64,000 bases of DNA from Pseudomonas sp. B28(2017) (GTDB lineage Bacteria > Pseudomonadota > Gammaproteobacteria > Pseudomonadales > Pseudomonadaceae): the NCBI RefSeq assembly GCF_002113025.1, contig NZ_NEJH01000005.1:186001-250000 (forward strand). Direction: 5' to 3'. Positions 17,047 to 25,869 of this stretch are shown here, one piece after another (position 1 is the stretch's first letter; each line of letters starts with the position of its first letter). The notes beneath the pieces were generated by a model. The model was not told where the DNA came from. It was given only the letters and a program-made list of their open reading frames with translations, and did no database searches. Both the position numbers and the translations under genes were made by a program.

Positions 17047-18166
17047 GGTTATGACGCTGGTTGGTACGCGACCAGAACTTATCAAGATGAGCCGCGTCAT
17101 TGCCGAGCTTGATAAACAGGTTAATCATGTTTTGGTTCACTCGGGCCAAAACTACGATTTTGAATTGAATCAGGTTTTTTTCGATGACCTTGAAATTCGC
17201 AAGCCTGATTACTTCCTGGGTGCCGCCGGCGATACTGCGGCCAAGACCATCGCCGAAGTGATTTCAAAAGCGGATGAAGTGTTTGAGGCCGAAAAGCCTG
17301 ATGCACTTCTGCTTTACGGCGATACCAATACCTGTCTGGCCGTCATTGCCGCCAAGCGCCGCAAGATTCCGGTGTTCCACATGGAAGCCGGCAACCGCTG
17401 TTTTGATCAGCGCGTCCCTGAAGAGCTGAATCGCAAGGTGCTCGATCACCTCAGCGATATCAATATGGTCCTGACCGAGCATGCCCGGCGTTACCTGATC
17501 GCTGAAGGGATTCGTCCTGAAACCATCATCAAGACCGGATCGCACATGGAGGAGGTGCTCGACTATTACATGCCGAAAATCCTCACTTCCGACGTACTGG
17601 CGCGAGAAGGCCTGGAGCAGGACAAGTTCTTCATCATCAGCGCTCACCGTGAGGAAAACGTCGATACGCCGGAGAACCTTCGCGACTTGCTCAAAACGCT
17701 GCGAGCCCTGGCCGACAAATACCAGTACCCCATTATCGTTTCCACGCATCCACGTACTCGCAAGCGTCTGGAAGCGATTGGTGAGTCGCTGGATCACCCT
17801 CTGATTCGTTTCTCGAAGCCATTCGGTCTGCTCGACTACATCAAGTTGCAGATGTCGGCGTTTTGCGTGCTGTCCGATAGCGGCACCATCACTGAGGAAG
17901 CCTCTCTGCTGAACCTGCCTGCCATTACCATTCGTAATGCGCACGAGCGTCCAGAAGGGATGGATGAAGGCACCCTCATCATGAGTGGCCTGAAAACAGA
18001 GGGCGTTCTGGATGCCGTACGTGTGGTAACCAGCCAACATGATCGTGCACAGCGCGTTATCCCGGTCGTGAGGGATTACCAGGCAGGTCCTGTGTCGAAG
18101 CAGGTAGTTCGGGTCGTGTTGAGTTACACCGACTACATCAATCGTACTGTCTGGTCGAAATCCTGA
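17039..18166 (+). CDS. UDP-HexNAc 2-epimerase (WbjD/FnlC/WbvD type)
   Basis: A 375-residue GT-B-like UDP-GlcNAc 2-epimerase family enzyme: MTLVGTRPELIKMSRVI, LVHSGQNYDFELNQVFF, LYGDTNTCLAVIAAKR, VFHMEAGNRCFDQRVPEE, ISAHREENVD and SDSGTITEEA. It should invert C2 in the last step of UDP-L-FucNAc or UDP-L-QuiNAc synthesis. ATG 17039 is preferred over TTG 17036 because AGGAG at 17027-17031 then sits seven bases upstream. The start lies inside the end of the dehydratase gene, so the two are coupled. Confidence 0.92.
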   Translation: MLKVMTLVGTRPELIKMSRVIAELDKQVNHVLVHSGQNYDFELNQVFFDDLEIRKPDYFLGAAGDTAAKTIAEVISKADEVFEAEKPDALLLYGDTNTCLAVIAAKRRKIPVFHMEAGNRCFDQRVPEELNRKVLDHLSDINMVLTEHARRYLIAEGIRPETIIKTGSHMEEVLDYYMPKILTSDVLAREGLEQDKFFIISAHREENVDTPENLRDLLKTLRALADKYQYPIIVSTHPRTRKRLEAIGESLDHPLIRFSKPFGLLDYIKLQMSAFCVLSDSGTITEEASLLNLPAITIRNAHERPEGMDEGTLIMSGLKTEGVLDAVRVVTSQHDRAQRVIPVVRDYQAGPVSKQVVRVVLSYTDYINRTVWSKS

Positions 18167-18186
18167 GCGTCGTCGAGGTTTGAAAA

Positions 18187-19149
18187 ATGCGTGTTTTATT
18201 GACAGGTGCTACGGGTTTCGTCGGTCGCGCAGTATTGGGTCGTTTGGCGGCCTCCGACGATCTGGAACCGGTGGCAGCCATTCGTGGGCACGCTTTGCCT
18301 GACTGTCCTTCGCGCGTTACTACCATTCGAACCGCCGGGCTCAGTGCTGATACCGATTGGTCGCAGGCGCTGGATCAGGTGGAGGTTGTCATTCATGGCG
18401 CGGCTCGCGTTCACGTCATGAATGACACCGAATCCGATCCGCTGGAGGCGTTTCGCAAGGTGAATGTCGAGGGCACGCTAAGCCTGGCTCGGCAAGCAGC
18501 CTCGTTGGGCGTTCGTCGCTTTGTGTTCATCAGTTCGATCAAGGTGAATGGTGAAGGTACGCCACTCAATCAGCCTTACTTCGCCGACGCGACCCCCGCG
18601 CCTGGCGATCCGTATGGCATTTCGAAAATGGAGGCCGAGCAAGGGCTGCGCGAAATTGCGAGCGTCTCCGGGATGGAAGTGGTGATCATCCGTCCGGTGC
18701 TGGTTTACGGCCCGGGTGTGAGAGCCAACTTTCTGAACATGATGCGTTGGCTGGACAAGGGAATACCCTTGCCATTCGGGGCTATCCATAATCGGCGCAG
18801 CCTGGTCGCGCTCGACAATCTTTCTGATTTGATCGTGACCTGCATCCGTCATCCGGCCGCTGCCAATCAGACCTTTCTCGTCAGCGATGGGGAAGATTTG
18901 TCCACGACACAGTTGTTGACGCGGATGGCGCAGGCGTTGGGTAAACCTGCGCGCTTGCTGCCTGTGCCGAGCGTGTTGCTTGAGCGGGGTGCACAGCTTC
19001 TGGGCAAGCAGGCTTTGTCGCAACGGCTATGCGGCTCGTTGCAAGTCGATATAGGCAAAACTCGAGAATTGCTGGGCTGGACTCCTCCGGTCAGCGTCGA
19101 TGAGGCGCTTGTATCGGCTGCCAACTACTACAAGGAAAGGCAGCGCTAA
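18187..19149 (+). CDS. wbpV: UDP-4-keto-sugar reductase, WbpV-like
   Basis: A 320-residue SDR: VLLTGATGFVGRAVLGRL, VIHGAARVHVM, VFISSIKVNGEGT and catalytic PYGISKMEAEQGL. Proteins of this type beside WbpL and WbpM reduce the 4-keto product of WbpM to a UDP-D-6-deoxy-HexNAc (D-QuiNAc or D-FucNAc). The family cannot be split between the two products by eye. GAGG sits ahead of the ATG. The wbpV-wbpL-wbpM order is the common right end of pseudomonad O-antigen loci, so this sugar is probably the first residue put on the lipid. Confidence 0.88.
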   Translation: MRVLLTGATGFVGRAVLGRLAASDDLEPVAAIRGHALPDCPSRVTTIRTAGLSADTDWSQALDQVEVVIHGAARVHVMNDTESDPLEAFRKVNVEGTLSLARQAASLGVRRFVFISSIKVNGEGTPLNQPYFADATPAPGDPYGISKMEAEQGLREIASVSGMEVVIIRPVLVYGPGVRANFLNMMRWLDKGIPLPFGAIHNRRSLVALDNLSDLIVTCIRHPAAANQTFLVSDGEDLSTTQLLTRMAQALGKPARLLPVPSVLLERGAQLLGKQALSQRLCGSLQVDIGKTRELLGWTPPVSVDEALVSAANYYKERQR

Positions 19150-19213
19150 GCTGGCTTATGACTGTGCCGGTTCAATTGCAGAATTGATTTTGGCTGTTTC
19201 AGGAAGTTGACCT

Positions 19214-20239
19214 TTGAACACAATATGGTTGTTGGCGTTGGTGGTGGGTGTTTCATTCTTGGGCACAGGCGCACTACGCAAATACGCGTTGGCACGCAGC
19301 TTGATAGATATTCCTAATGCGCGTAGTTCACACTCGGTCCCGACCCCTCGGGGCGGTGGAGTGGCCATCGTCCTGAGTTTTCTGATTGCACTGCCTGCCC
19401 TGGCCTGGATAGATGCTGTTGCCTGGCCGATGGCGCTGGCTCTGCTGGGGGCCGGTGGCTGGATCGCGATCATTGGTTTTCTCGACGATCATGGGCATAT
19501 TGCCGCGCGCTGGCGCCTGCTTGCGCATTTCGGTGGTGCCATTTGGGCATTGTTCTGGATTGGGGGAATGGCGCCGATCAGTCTGTTCGGCCACGAGTTC
19601 AGTCTCGGCTGGCTCGGTTATGTCATCGGAGCGTTCTATCTGGTCTGGATGCTCAACCTCTACAACTTCATGGATGGCATTGATGGCTTGGCCAGCGTCG
19701 AGGCGATTTGCGCCTGTGTCGGTGCTTGCCTGGTCTACTGGATCTCAGGTCACACCAGCCTTGCCATTGCTTCGCTTGTATTGGCGATGGCCGTGTTGGG
19801 TTTCCTTGTCTGGAATTTCCCGCCAGCGAAGATTTTCATGGGCGATGCCGGCAGTGGCTTTCTGGGCATCGTGTTGGCGGTGATGTCGCTTTATGCGGCA
19901 TGGACGAATCCACTGTTTCTCTGGGCCTGGCTCATCTTGTTGGGCGTCTTTATTGTTGATGCCACCTTTACCCTCATTCGTCGGCTGTTGCGCGGGGATA
20001 AGGTTTATGAGGCCCATCGCAGCCACGGATACCAGTATGCTTCTCGAAAATACGGCAGCCATCGGATCGTTACGCTGGCAATCGCTGCGATCAATTTGTT
20101 GTGGTTAGTACCAGTGGCTATATTGGTTGTCATGCAATATCTCGATGGCGTTGCGGGATTGGTCCTGGCCTACGTGCCTCTGGTGTTGCTGGCCTTCAAG
20201 TTTCACGCAGGCGAGTTGGAAATCGCTGGCAAGGCATGA
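19214..20239 (+). CDS. wbpL: Initiating sugar-phosphate transferase WbpL (WecA/MraY family)
   Basis: A 341-residue polytopic enzyme that moves a HexNAc-1-phosphate from its UDP donor to undecaprenyl phosphate, the first step of O-antigen assembly. About ten hydrophobic segments are visible, with family motifs RSSHSVPTPRGGGVAI, the Mg-binding GFLDDHGHI, LYNFMDGIDGLA, and KIFMGDAGSGFLG. A cytoplasmic loop has AHRSHGYQYASRKYGSH, as in WecA-like enzymes. The start is TTG 19214 preceded by AGGAAG (19201-19206). It should use the sugar made by WbpM and WbpV. Confidence 0.93.
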   Translation: MNTIWLLALVVGVSFLGTGALRKYALARSLIDIPNARSSHSVPTPRGGGVAIVLSFLIALPALAWIDAVAWPMALALLGAGGWIAIIGFLDDHGHIAARWRLLAHFGGAIWALFWIGGMAPISLFGHEFSLGWLGYVIGAFYLVWMLNLYNFMDGIDGLASVEAICACVGACLVYWISGHTSLAIASLVLAMAVLGFLVWNFPPAKIFMGDAGSGFLGIVLAVMSLYAAWTNPLFLWAWLILLGVFIVDATFTLIRRLLRGDKVYEAHRSHGYQYASRKYGSHRIVTLAIAAINLLWLVPVAILVVMQYLDGVAGLVLAYVPLVLLAFKFHAGELEIAGKA

Positions 20240-20342
20240 TGGACGCATTGGTTTTTGAGTATTGCTTTGTCGGTCAGTGAGTTACCGACAACTGTCGTTG
20301 CTGTATCAATGCTAGGAGCTTCGAGAGGTGTTCAGAGGGGTT

Positions 20343-22337
20343 ATGGATAAGATTCGGGCAAAGTTGTTAAGTCTGCCAAGACGACATAAACGCATTCTGC
20401 AGGTTCTGACTGATATTTCATTGGTCTGGGTTGCCCTGTGGATGGCGTTTGTTGTGCGACTTGGACTGGACGAATTAGTCAACCCATTCACTCAGCACGT
20501 CTGGCTTTTTGTCAGCGCACCTGTCATCGCCATTCCTCTTTTCGTCCGCTTTGGCATGTATCGTGCGGTCATGCGGTACTTTGGAAATGACGCGCTCATT
20601 GCCATTATCAAGGCAGTAACACTATCGTCCTTGATACTTGGCGTAGTGGTGTACTGGTACAGCAATCATCAAAACGTCGTTCCTCGTTCGATCATTTTCA
20701 ACTATTGGTGGTTGAGCCTGATCATGATCGGCGGGCTGCGCCTGGCCATGCGTCAGTACTTTATGGGTGACTGGTTCAGCGCTGCCCAGCATGTCCCGTT
20801 CACCAGCCGGGATGACGGTCTGCCGAAAGTGGCTATTTACGGCGCGGGGTCAGCGGGTAATCAACTCGTTACCGCCTTACGGATGGGGCGCGTCATGCGG
20901 CCTGTTGCTTTTATCGACGACGATAGCGGAATCGCCGACAGGGTGATCGCCGGATTGCAGGTGTACAAGCCCAAGCACATTCAGGAGATGATCGACAACA
21001 CGGGCGCTCAGGAAATTCTCCTCGCCATTCCATCGTCCAACCGTGGACGCCGTCGCGAGATTCTCGGGTTTCTCGAAGGCTTTCCGTTGCACGTACGAAG
21101 TGTCCCGGGGTTCATGGACCTGGCAAGCGGCCGGGTCAAGGTCGACGATATCCAGGAAGTAGACATTGCCGACTTGCTTGGGCGTGACGCAGTCCCGGCC
21201 CAGGCTGACTTGCTCGAACATTGCATCACGGGGCAGTCCGTGTTGGTCACGGGCGCCGGGGGCTCCATTGGCTCCGAGCTTTGCCGACAAATCATGACGC
21301 TGCGCCCGACAACGCTTCTACTGTTTGAACACAGTGAATTCAATCTTTATTCAATCTTGTCCGAGCTGGAGCAGCGAGTCGCTCGAGAGTCGCTGTCCAT
21401 CCGCCTTTTGCCGATTCTTGGTTCGGTTCGTAATCAGGACAAGTTGCTGGATGTCATGAAAACCTGGCGAGTAGACACGGTGTATCACGCTGCCGCCTAC
21501 AAGCATGTCCCCATGGTCGAACACAACATTGCCGAAGGTGTGCTCAATAATGTGATAGGCACGCTTAATACGGCCCAGGCCGCACTTCAGGCGGGAGTGG
21601 CCAACTTCGTCCTGATTTCGACAGACAAGGCCGTGCGACCTACCAATGTCATGGGTAGCACCAAACGCCTTGCCGAGTTGACGTTGCAAGCGCTGAGTCG
21701 CGAGTTGGCTCCGGTATTGTTCGGAGATACGAGAAATGTTTCGCGCGTGAACAAAACGCGGTTCACGATGGTGCGGTTTGGTAATGTCCTGGGATCGTCG
21801 GGTTCGGTCATTCCGTTGTTTCACAAACAGATCAAGTCGGGCGGTCCGCTGACTGTCACGCATCCGAAGATCACTCGATACTTCATGACCATCCCTGAAG
21901 CAGCGCAGTTGGTGATTCAGGCGGGCTCCATGGGGCAGGGCGGCGATGTTTTTGTCCTGGACATGGGCGAGCCGGTGAGGATCGTCGAGCTGGCCGAGAA
22001 GATGATCCATTTGTCCGGCCTGAGCGTTCGCTCGGAAAAAAATCTGCATGGCGACATCGCTATCGAGTTCACCGGGCTGCGTCCGGGTGAGAAGCTTTAC
22101 GAAGAACTTCTGATCGGTGACAACGTGGCGGCCACTCAGCACCCGATGATCATGACGGCCAACGAGGACCACCTGTCCTGGGATATGCTGAAGGTCAAGC
22201 TGACCGAGTTGCTTGCCGCGGTGGATCAGGACGACTATGCGCGCGTCCGCCAGCTGTTGCGCGACACTGTCAGCGGCTATACCCCGGACGGTGAGATTGT
22301 CGACTGGATCTATCAGCAGCGCCGCCTGGAACCCTGA
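20343..22337 (+). CDS. wbpM: UDP-GlcNAc 4,6-dehydratase WbpM
   Basis: A 664-residue membrane-bound dehydratase that makes UDP-4-keto-6-deoxy-GlcNAc, a step needed for most pseudomonad O-antigens. The N-terminal 150 residues hold about four TM helices. A CoA-binding-like domain follows (VAIYGAGSAGNQLVTAL). The catalytic SDR domain has VLVTGAGGSIGSELCRQI, YHAAAYKHVPMVE, and STDKAVRPTNVMGSTKR, with Met instead of Tyr as in this family. ATG 20343 (MDKIRAKLL) matches the length and start of P. aeruginosa WbpM as I remember it. GTG 20328, behind AGGAG, is a possible alternative. It is the conserved right border of the O-antigen locus. Confidence 0.95.
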   Translation: MDKIRAKLLSLPRRHKRILQVLTDISLVWVALWMAFVVRLGLDELVNPFTQHVWLFVSAPVIAIPLFVRFGMYRAVMRYFGNDALIAIIKAVTLSSLILGVVVYWYSNHQNVVPRSIIFNYWWLSLIMIGGLRLAMRQYFMGDWFSAAQHVPFTSRDDGLPKVAIYGAGSAGNQLVTALRMGRVMRPVAFIDDDSGIADRVIAGLQVYKPKHIQEMIDNTGAQEILLAIPSSNRGRRREILGFLEGFPLHVRSVPGFMDLASGRVKVDDIQEVDIADLLGRDAVPAQADLLEHCITGQSVLVTGAGGSIGSELCRQIMTLRPTTLLLFEHSEFNLYSILSELEQRVARESLSIRLLPILGSVRNQDKLLDVMKTWRVDTVYHAAAYKHVPMVEHNIAEGVLNNVIGTLNTAQAALQAGVANFVLISTDKAVRPTNVMGSTKRLAELTLQALSRELAPVLFGDTRNVSRVNKTRFTMVRFGNVLGSSGSVIPLFHKQIKSGGPLTVTHPKITRYFMTIPEAAQLVIQAGSMGQGGDVFVLDMGEPVRIVELAEKMIHLSGLSVRSEKNLHGDIAIEFTGLRPGEKLYEELLIGDNVAATQHPMIMTANEDHLSWDMLKVKLTELLAAVDQDDYARVRQLLRDTVSGYTPDGEIVDWIYQQRRLEP

Positions 22338-22449
22338 TTGTTTCATATCCAGTAACGTACACATTTTTGACAGTCCCAAGGCATAGCCTACGTTTGGAGA
22401 GCAGCTTCGGAAAAGCTGCTTTCTCAAACGATGGCATGGAGCTTCTCTA

Positions 22450-22785
22450 ATGCGTACAAGCAGTTTCTACTCTCTGGTTTTCGCCCTTCTCTGCAGTATC
22501 TCTCTTACGGCAATCGCCGCACCTGGTCAGGCACCTGAGGTGATGAATGCGCCTCTGGTGGGGGATGTGGCCGCCAAGGCGCAAGCCGGCAAAGTCGATC
22601 TGAATAGTGCTGATGCATCTACGCTGCAACGTGAGTTGGCTGGAGTGGGTGAGGCAAAAGCCAAGGCGATTGTTGCTTATCGTGAAAGTAATGGTGCATT
22701 TGCGTCAGTTGACGAATTGCTGGAAGTGAAGGGTATCGGCAAAGCGATTCTGGATGGAAACCGCGACAAGATCGAGGTGAACTGA
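22450..22785 (+). CDS. ComEA-like helix-hairpin-helix protein
   Basis: A 111-residue exported protein. A signal peptide (residues 1-23, cleaved near AIAA) precedes a linker, then a double helix-hairpin-helix domain: GKVDLNSADASTLQRELAGV and GIGKAILDGNRDKIEV. ComEA-type proteins bind incoming DNA in the periplasm during transformation. In pseudomonads this small form follows wbpM, and its role is not clear. It has its own intergenic region (22338-22449) and a strong terminator after it. Confidence 0.9.
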   Translation: MRTSSFYSLVFALLCSISLTAIAAPGQAPEVMNAPLVGDVAAKAQAGKVDLNSADASTLQRELAGVGEAKAKAIVAYRESNGAFASVDELLEVKGIGKAILDGNRDKIEVN

Positions 22786-22800
22786 GGGTGTGAGTGAGCG

Positions 22801-22830
22801 ACAAAGGCCGATCATTGATCGGCCTTTGTC
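22801..22830 (+). terminator. Intrinsic terminator after the ComEA-like gene
   Basis: A perfect 14-bp inverted repeat, ACAAAGGCCGATCA (22801-22814) with its complement at 22816-22829, forms a long hairpin 16 bases after the stop. The right arm ends in CTTTGTC, so the U-run is poor. As a hairpin it is very stable and could block transcription from both sides. Confidence 0.75.
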
Positions 22831-22861
22831 CGTGGCTGCGAAATTTCACCCTGCTTGACCG

Positions 22862-22945
22862 CCCGTTTTCGCCGATCAACAGATCGTTGTCGGTGCCTCC
22901 GACAATGAAGTCTCTACCATTTCCTCCAACCAATACGTCGCCGCC
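22862..22945 (-). pseudogene. Relic of an RTX calcium-binding repeat protein
   Basis: Read on the minus strand, this stretch encodes GGDVLVGGNGRDFIVGG followed by TDNDLLIGENG. These are about three tandem GGxGxDxxx nonapeptides, as found in calcium-binding RTX exoproteins. The surrounding frame has no start or type I secretion signal, and the residues on both sides are not RTX-like. It is probably the last trace of a deleted RTX gene. Chance similarity is possible but the periodicity is good. Confidence 0.55.
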
Positions 22946-23214
22946 ATCGTGACCGTACAGCGAGCAGCTTACACCTACCCCACAGTTTATTGGACGGTTC
23001 GCAATACCGTTCATTCCATCGCATCGGTCCGGCGCAGTTACGCGTTTATTCTGGGTCTACTCTCATTCTGGTCCGAGCACTGACGAGAACCAACCGTTCC
23101 CGGGAGAAAAATTACGACTATCATATTGAGATTGAATTATGCCTATAATAAAAACCGCTTGCGCCGAATTGTTTTGGCGTCAGGCATCACTCGGCATCCT
23201 TCAGGAGTACAGTC
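22946..23214. other. Intergenic region before the SDR gene
   Basis: Together with 22786-22945 this makes a 429-base gap without an intact gene. An AT-rich segment at 23110-23160 (ATCATATTGAGATTGAATTATGCCTATAAT in part) could hold the promoter for the SDR and fabF genes. CAGGAG at about 23199-23204 serves the SDR start. Nothing else is recognisable. Confidence 0.4.
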
Positions 23215-24009
23215 ATGAATTCGGTTCAGTCCCAAGGTACGGCCCTCGTTACTGGTGCCTCTTCCGGCATCGGGGCGGTTTACGCTGAGCGGTTGGCGGC
23301 CCGTGGTTTTGATTTGTTGCTGGTGGCTCGAGACGAGCAGCGACTGGAGGCGGCGGCGAGCAGGCTGCGCTCGGAGCGTGGGATCAAGGTCGAAGTGCTG
23401 AAGGCGGATCTGACCCAAAAACAAGACGTGCTGCAGCTCGAACAGCGGTTGCGCAGCGATTCGAGTATCAGCCTGTTGCTCAATAACGCCGGCGTGGCGG
23501 CTGACGGGCCATTGGCCAATGCCGATACCGATCAACTGGAGCGAATGATTCAGCTCAACATCACGGCTGTCACGCGATTGGCCGCGGCGGCGGCTGCCAG
23601 TTTTACCAAGGTCGGGCGCGGCACCATCATCAATATTGCATCGGTGGTGGCGTTGTTTCCCGAGCGTTTCAACGCGACGTACAGCGCCAGCAAGGCCTAT
23701 GTATTGAGCTTGACTCAATCGTTGAACGCCGAGCTGGATGGCACCGGTGTGAAGATCCAGGCGGTGCTGCCCGGTGTGACACGCACCGAGATCTGGGAGC
23801 GCTCTGGTATCGATGCGTCACAAATTCCTGCGGACATGGTGATGGAGGCGGGCGAGATGGTCGATGCGGCGTTGTCGGGTCTGGACCAAGGTGAATTGAT
23901 CACCATTCCGTCGTTACCGGATGCGGGCGATTGGGATGCCTTTGTGGCGGCGCGTCTTGTGATGGCGCCTAATCTTTCCAGAAGCAAAGCCGCTGCCCGT
24001 TATCGGTAA
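23215..24009 (+). CDS. SDR-family NAD(P)-dependent oxidoreductase
   Basis: A 264-residue classical short-chain dehydrogenase: cofactor loop TGASSGIGAVYAERL (about 14-28), NNAGVA, and the catalytic YSASKAYVL with an upstream serine in INIASVVALF. The substrate is unknown. The gene sits 31 bases upstream of a fabF paralogue, so a role in reducing a beta-ketoacyl product (FabG-like) or a fatty-acid-derived compound is plausible but inferred. It is closest in style to the DltE/YqjQ group of SDRs rather than to housekeeping FabG. Confidence 0.85.
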   Translation: MNSVQSQGTALVTGASSGIGAVYAERLAARGFDLLLVARDEQRLEAAASRLRSERGIKVEVLKADLTQKQDVLQLEQRLRSDSSISLLLNNAGVAADGPLANADTDQLERMIQLNITAVTRLAAAAAASFTKVGRGTIINIASVVALFPERFNATYSASKAYVLSLTQSLNAELDGTGVKIQAVLPGVTRTEIWERSGIDASQIPADMVMEAGEMVDAALSGLDQGELITIPSLPDAGDWDAFVAARLVMAPNLSRSKAAARYR

Positions 24010-24040
24010 GCGCCATCAACCGGCTTGAGGTATGTGTGGT

Positions 24041-25315
24041 ATGAGTGATCGACGCGTGGTTGTAACAGGTATGGGCCTGGTGTCGCCGCTGGGGAGCGGT
24101 GTCGAAGCGGTCTGGAAGCGGCTGCTGGCCGGGCGTTCCGGGCTGCGCAATCTGCCGCAAGAGGTGGTTGCCGATCTGCCGGCCACGGTCGGCGGTGCCG
24201 TGCCTGCGCTGGCTGATGATCCGGAGGCGGGGTTCGATCCGGACCGGGCAACCCCACCCAAGGAACAGAAGAAGATGGACCGTTTTATTCTGTTCGCCAT
24301 GGAAGCGGCGCGTCAGGCACTGGAGCAAGCCGGCTGGCAAGCGCTGGACGCCAATGCTCAGGAACGCACGGCCACCATCATCGGTTCTGGTGTGGGCGGT
24401 TTCGGCGCGATTGCCGACGCGGTGCGTACCACCGATAGCCGTGGGCCGAGACGTTTGTCTCCATTCACTATCCCTTCATTTCTGGTCAACCTGGCGGCAG
24501 GTCATGTGTCGATCCAGCATGGCTTCAAGGGGCCATTGGGCGCGCCGGTCACGGCATGCGCCGCCGGGGTTCAGGCGATTGGCGACGCGGCGCGGCTGAT
24601 CCGCGCGGGCGAGGCGGATATCGCGGTATGCGGCGGTGCGGAAGCGGCGATCGATCGGGTCAGTCTTGCCGGGTTTGCGGCTGCTCGCGCCTTGTCCAGC
24701 GCTTACAACGAAACGCCTGAGCGCGCTTCACGACCTTTCGACAGTGGTCGCGATGGCTTTGTCATGGGAGAAGGGGCCGGGCTGCTGGTCATCGAGTCTC
24801 TGGACCATGCACTGGCCAGGGGCGCCCAGCCGCTGGCGGAACTGGTCGGCTACGGCACCAGCGCCGATGCCTTTCACCTGACCGCCGGCCCCGAAGACGG
24901 CAGCGGTGCGCGGCGAGCAATGTCGTTGGCATTGGCGCAGGCAGGAGTGTCACCGGCTCAGGTTCAGCATCTGAATGCTCATGCAACCTCGACTCCGGTG
25001 GGGGATCTGGGGGAGCTGGCGGCGATCAAGGCATTGTTCGGTGCGCAAAATGGCATCGCTGTGACATCAACCAAGTCGGCGACCGGGCATTTGCTCGGAG
25101 CCGCGGGTGGACTCGAAGCGATCTTTACGCTGCTGGCGATCCGTGACCAGGTTGTGCCAGCCACCCTCAATTTCGAGAGCCCGGACCCTGCCACTGAAGG
25201 TGTGGACATCGTTCATGGCGCCGCACGGCCGATGGCCATCGAATATGCGTTGTCCAACGGCTTCGGATTTGGCGGGGTCAATGCCAGTGTGCTGTTCAAG
25301 CGTTGGCAGGGTTAA
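24041..25315 (+). CDS. fabF: Beta-ketoacyl-ACP synthase II (FabF paralogue)
   Basis: This condensing enzyme elongates acyl-ACP with malonyl-ACP. The 424 residues hold the complete Cys-His-His triad: Cys173 in VTACAAGVQAIG, His in LNAHATSTPVGD, and His in KSATGHLLGAAGG. The glycine-rich end NGFGFGGVNAS is also present. ATG 24041 is chosen over ATG 24032 because GAGG (24027-24030) is at proper distance only from 24041. It is not in the usual acpP-fabF setting, so it is probably a second FabF. It overlaps the convergent TetR gene by four bases. Confidence 0.92.
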   Translation: MSDRRVVVTGMGLVSPLGSGVEAVWKRLLAGRSGLRNLPQEVVADLPATVGGAVPALADDPEAGFDPDRATPPKEQKKMDRFILFAMEAARQALEQAGWQALDANAQERTATIIGSGVGGFGAIADAVRTTDSRGPRRLSPFTIPSFLVNLAAGHVSIQHGFKGPLGAPVTACAAGVQAIGDAARLIRAGEADIAVCGGAEAAIDRVSLAGFAAARALSSAYNETPERASRPFDSGRDGFVMGEGAGLLVIESLDHALARGAQPLAELVGYGTSADAFHLTAGPEDGSGARRAMSLALAQAGVSPAQVQHLNAHATSTPVGDLGELAAIKALFGAQNGIAVTSTKSATGHLLGAAGGLEAIFTLLAIRDQVVPATLNFESPDPATEGVDIVHGAARPMAIEYALSNGFGFGGVNASVLFKRWQG

Positions 25316-25869
25316 TCCTGTGAGTGTTTGAGGTATTCGCGTGCGACGTCGAGAATCCGTTGGGCAAACTCGGCGTCAGCCACGCTGCGCGATAACAGCA
25401 AGGCACCGACCAGCGTGGACATGATGACGATGCTGCGGTCGGCGGTGTGCTCACCACCAAGGGTGTGTTGGATCTGATCGAGCCGCGCCTGGAGCACGAC
25501 GTCGCTGGTTGGACTCGGCTGACCACGCAGCCCCAGTTCCGAGGAAATGGTCAGCAGCGGGCAGCCTTCGTGAGGCGAGGTTTGATGCCATTCGGACAGG
25601 TAGGTGTCAATGAAGGCTTCGAGTGGATGCTCCTCTGCGAAGATTTGCGCGCACAACTCGTCGACTTGTGCACCAGCCTCCTGCAAGGCTTTCTCCACCA
25701 GTTCGTCCTTGGACTTGAAGTGCGAGTAAAAGCCGCCGTGGGTCAAGCCCAGAGCTTTCATCAGGGGCTGCAGCCCGGTCGCGCCGATACCGTCGCGTCG
25801 AAATCGCGCTGAAGCTTCCTTGATTATGCGTTGGTGGGTCTGGGCTTTATGGTCCTGCGAGTAACGCAT
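25312..25869 (-). CDS. TetR-family transcriptional regulator
   Basis: A 185-residue regulator with an N-terminal TetR helix-turn-helix: RIIKEASARFRRDGIGATGL, then ALGLTHGGFYSHFKSKDELV. The C-terminal ligand domain is of the type with GCPLLTISSEL and LVGALLLSRSV, seen in regulators of small redox or detoxification operons. The start at 25869 follows GGAGATATCAG. An ATG five codons upstream is less well placed. It converges on fabF with overlapping stops, so it probably does not regulate fabF from a shared promoter. Its target is unknown. Confidence 0.88.
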   Translation of the reverse strand: MRYSQDHKAQTHQRIIKEASARFRRDGIGATGLQPLMKALGLTHGGFYSHFKSKDELVEKALQEAGAQVDELCAQIFAEEHPLEAFIDTYLSEWHQTSPHEGCPLLTISSELGLRGQPSPTSDVVLQARLDQIQHTLGGEHTADRSIVIMSTLVGALLLSRSVADAEFAQRILDVAREYLKHSQD

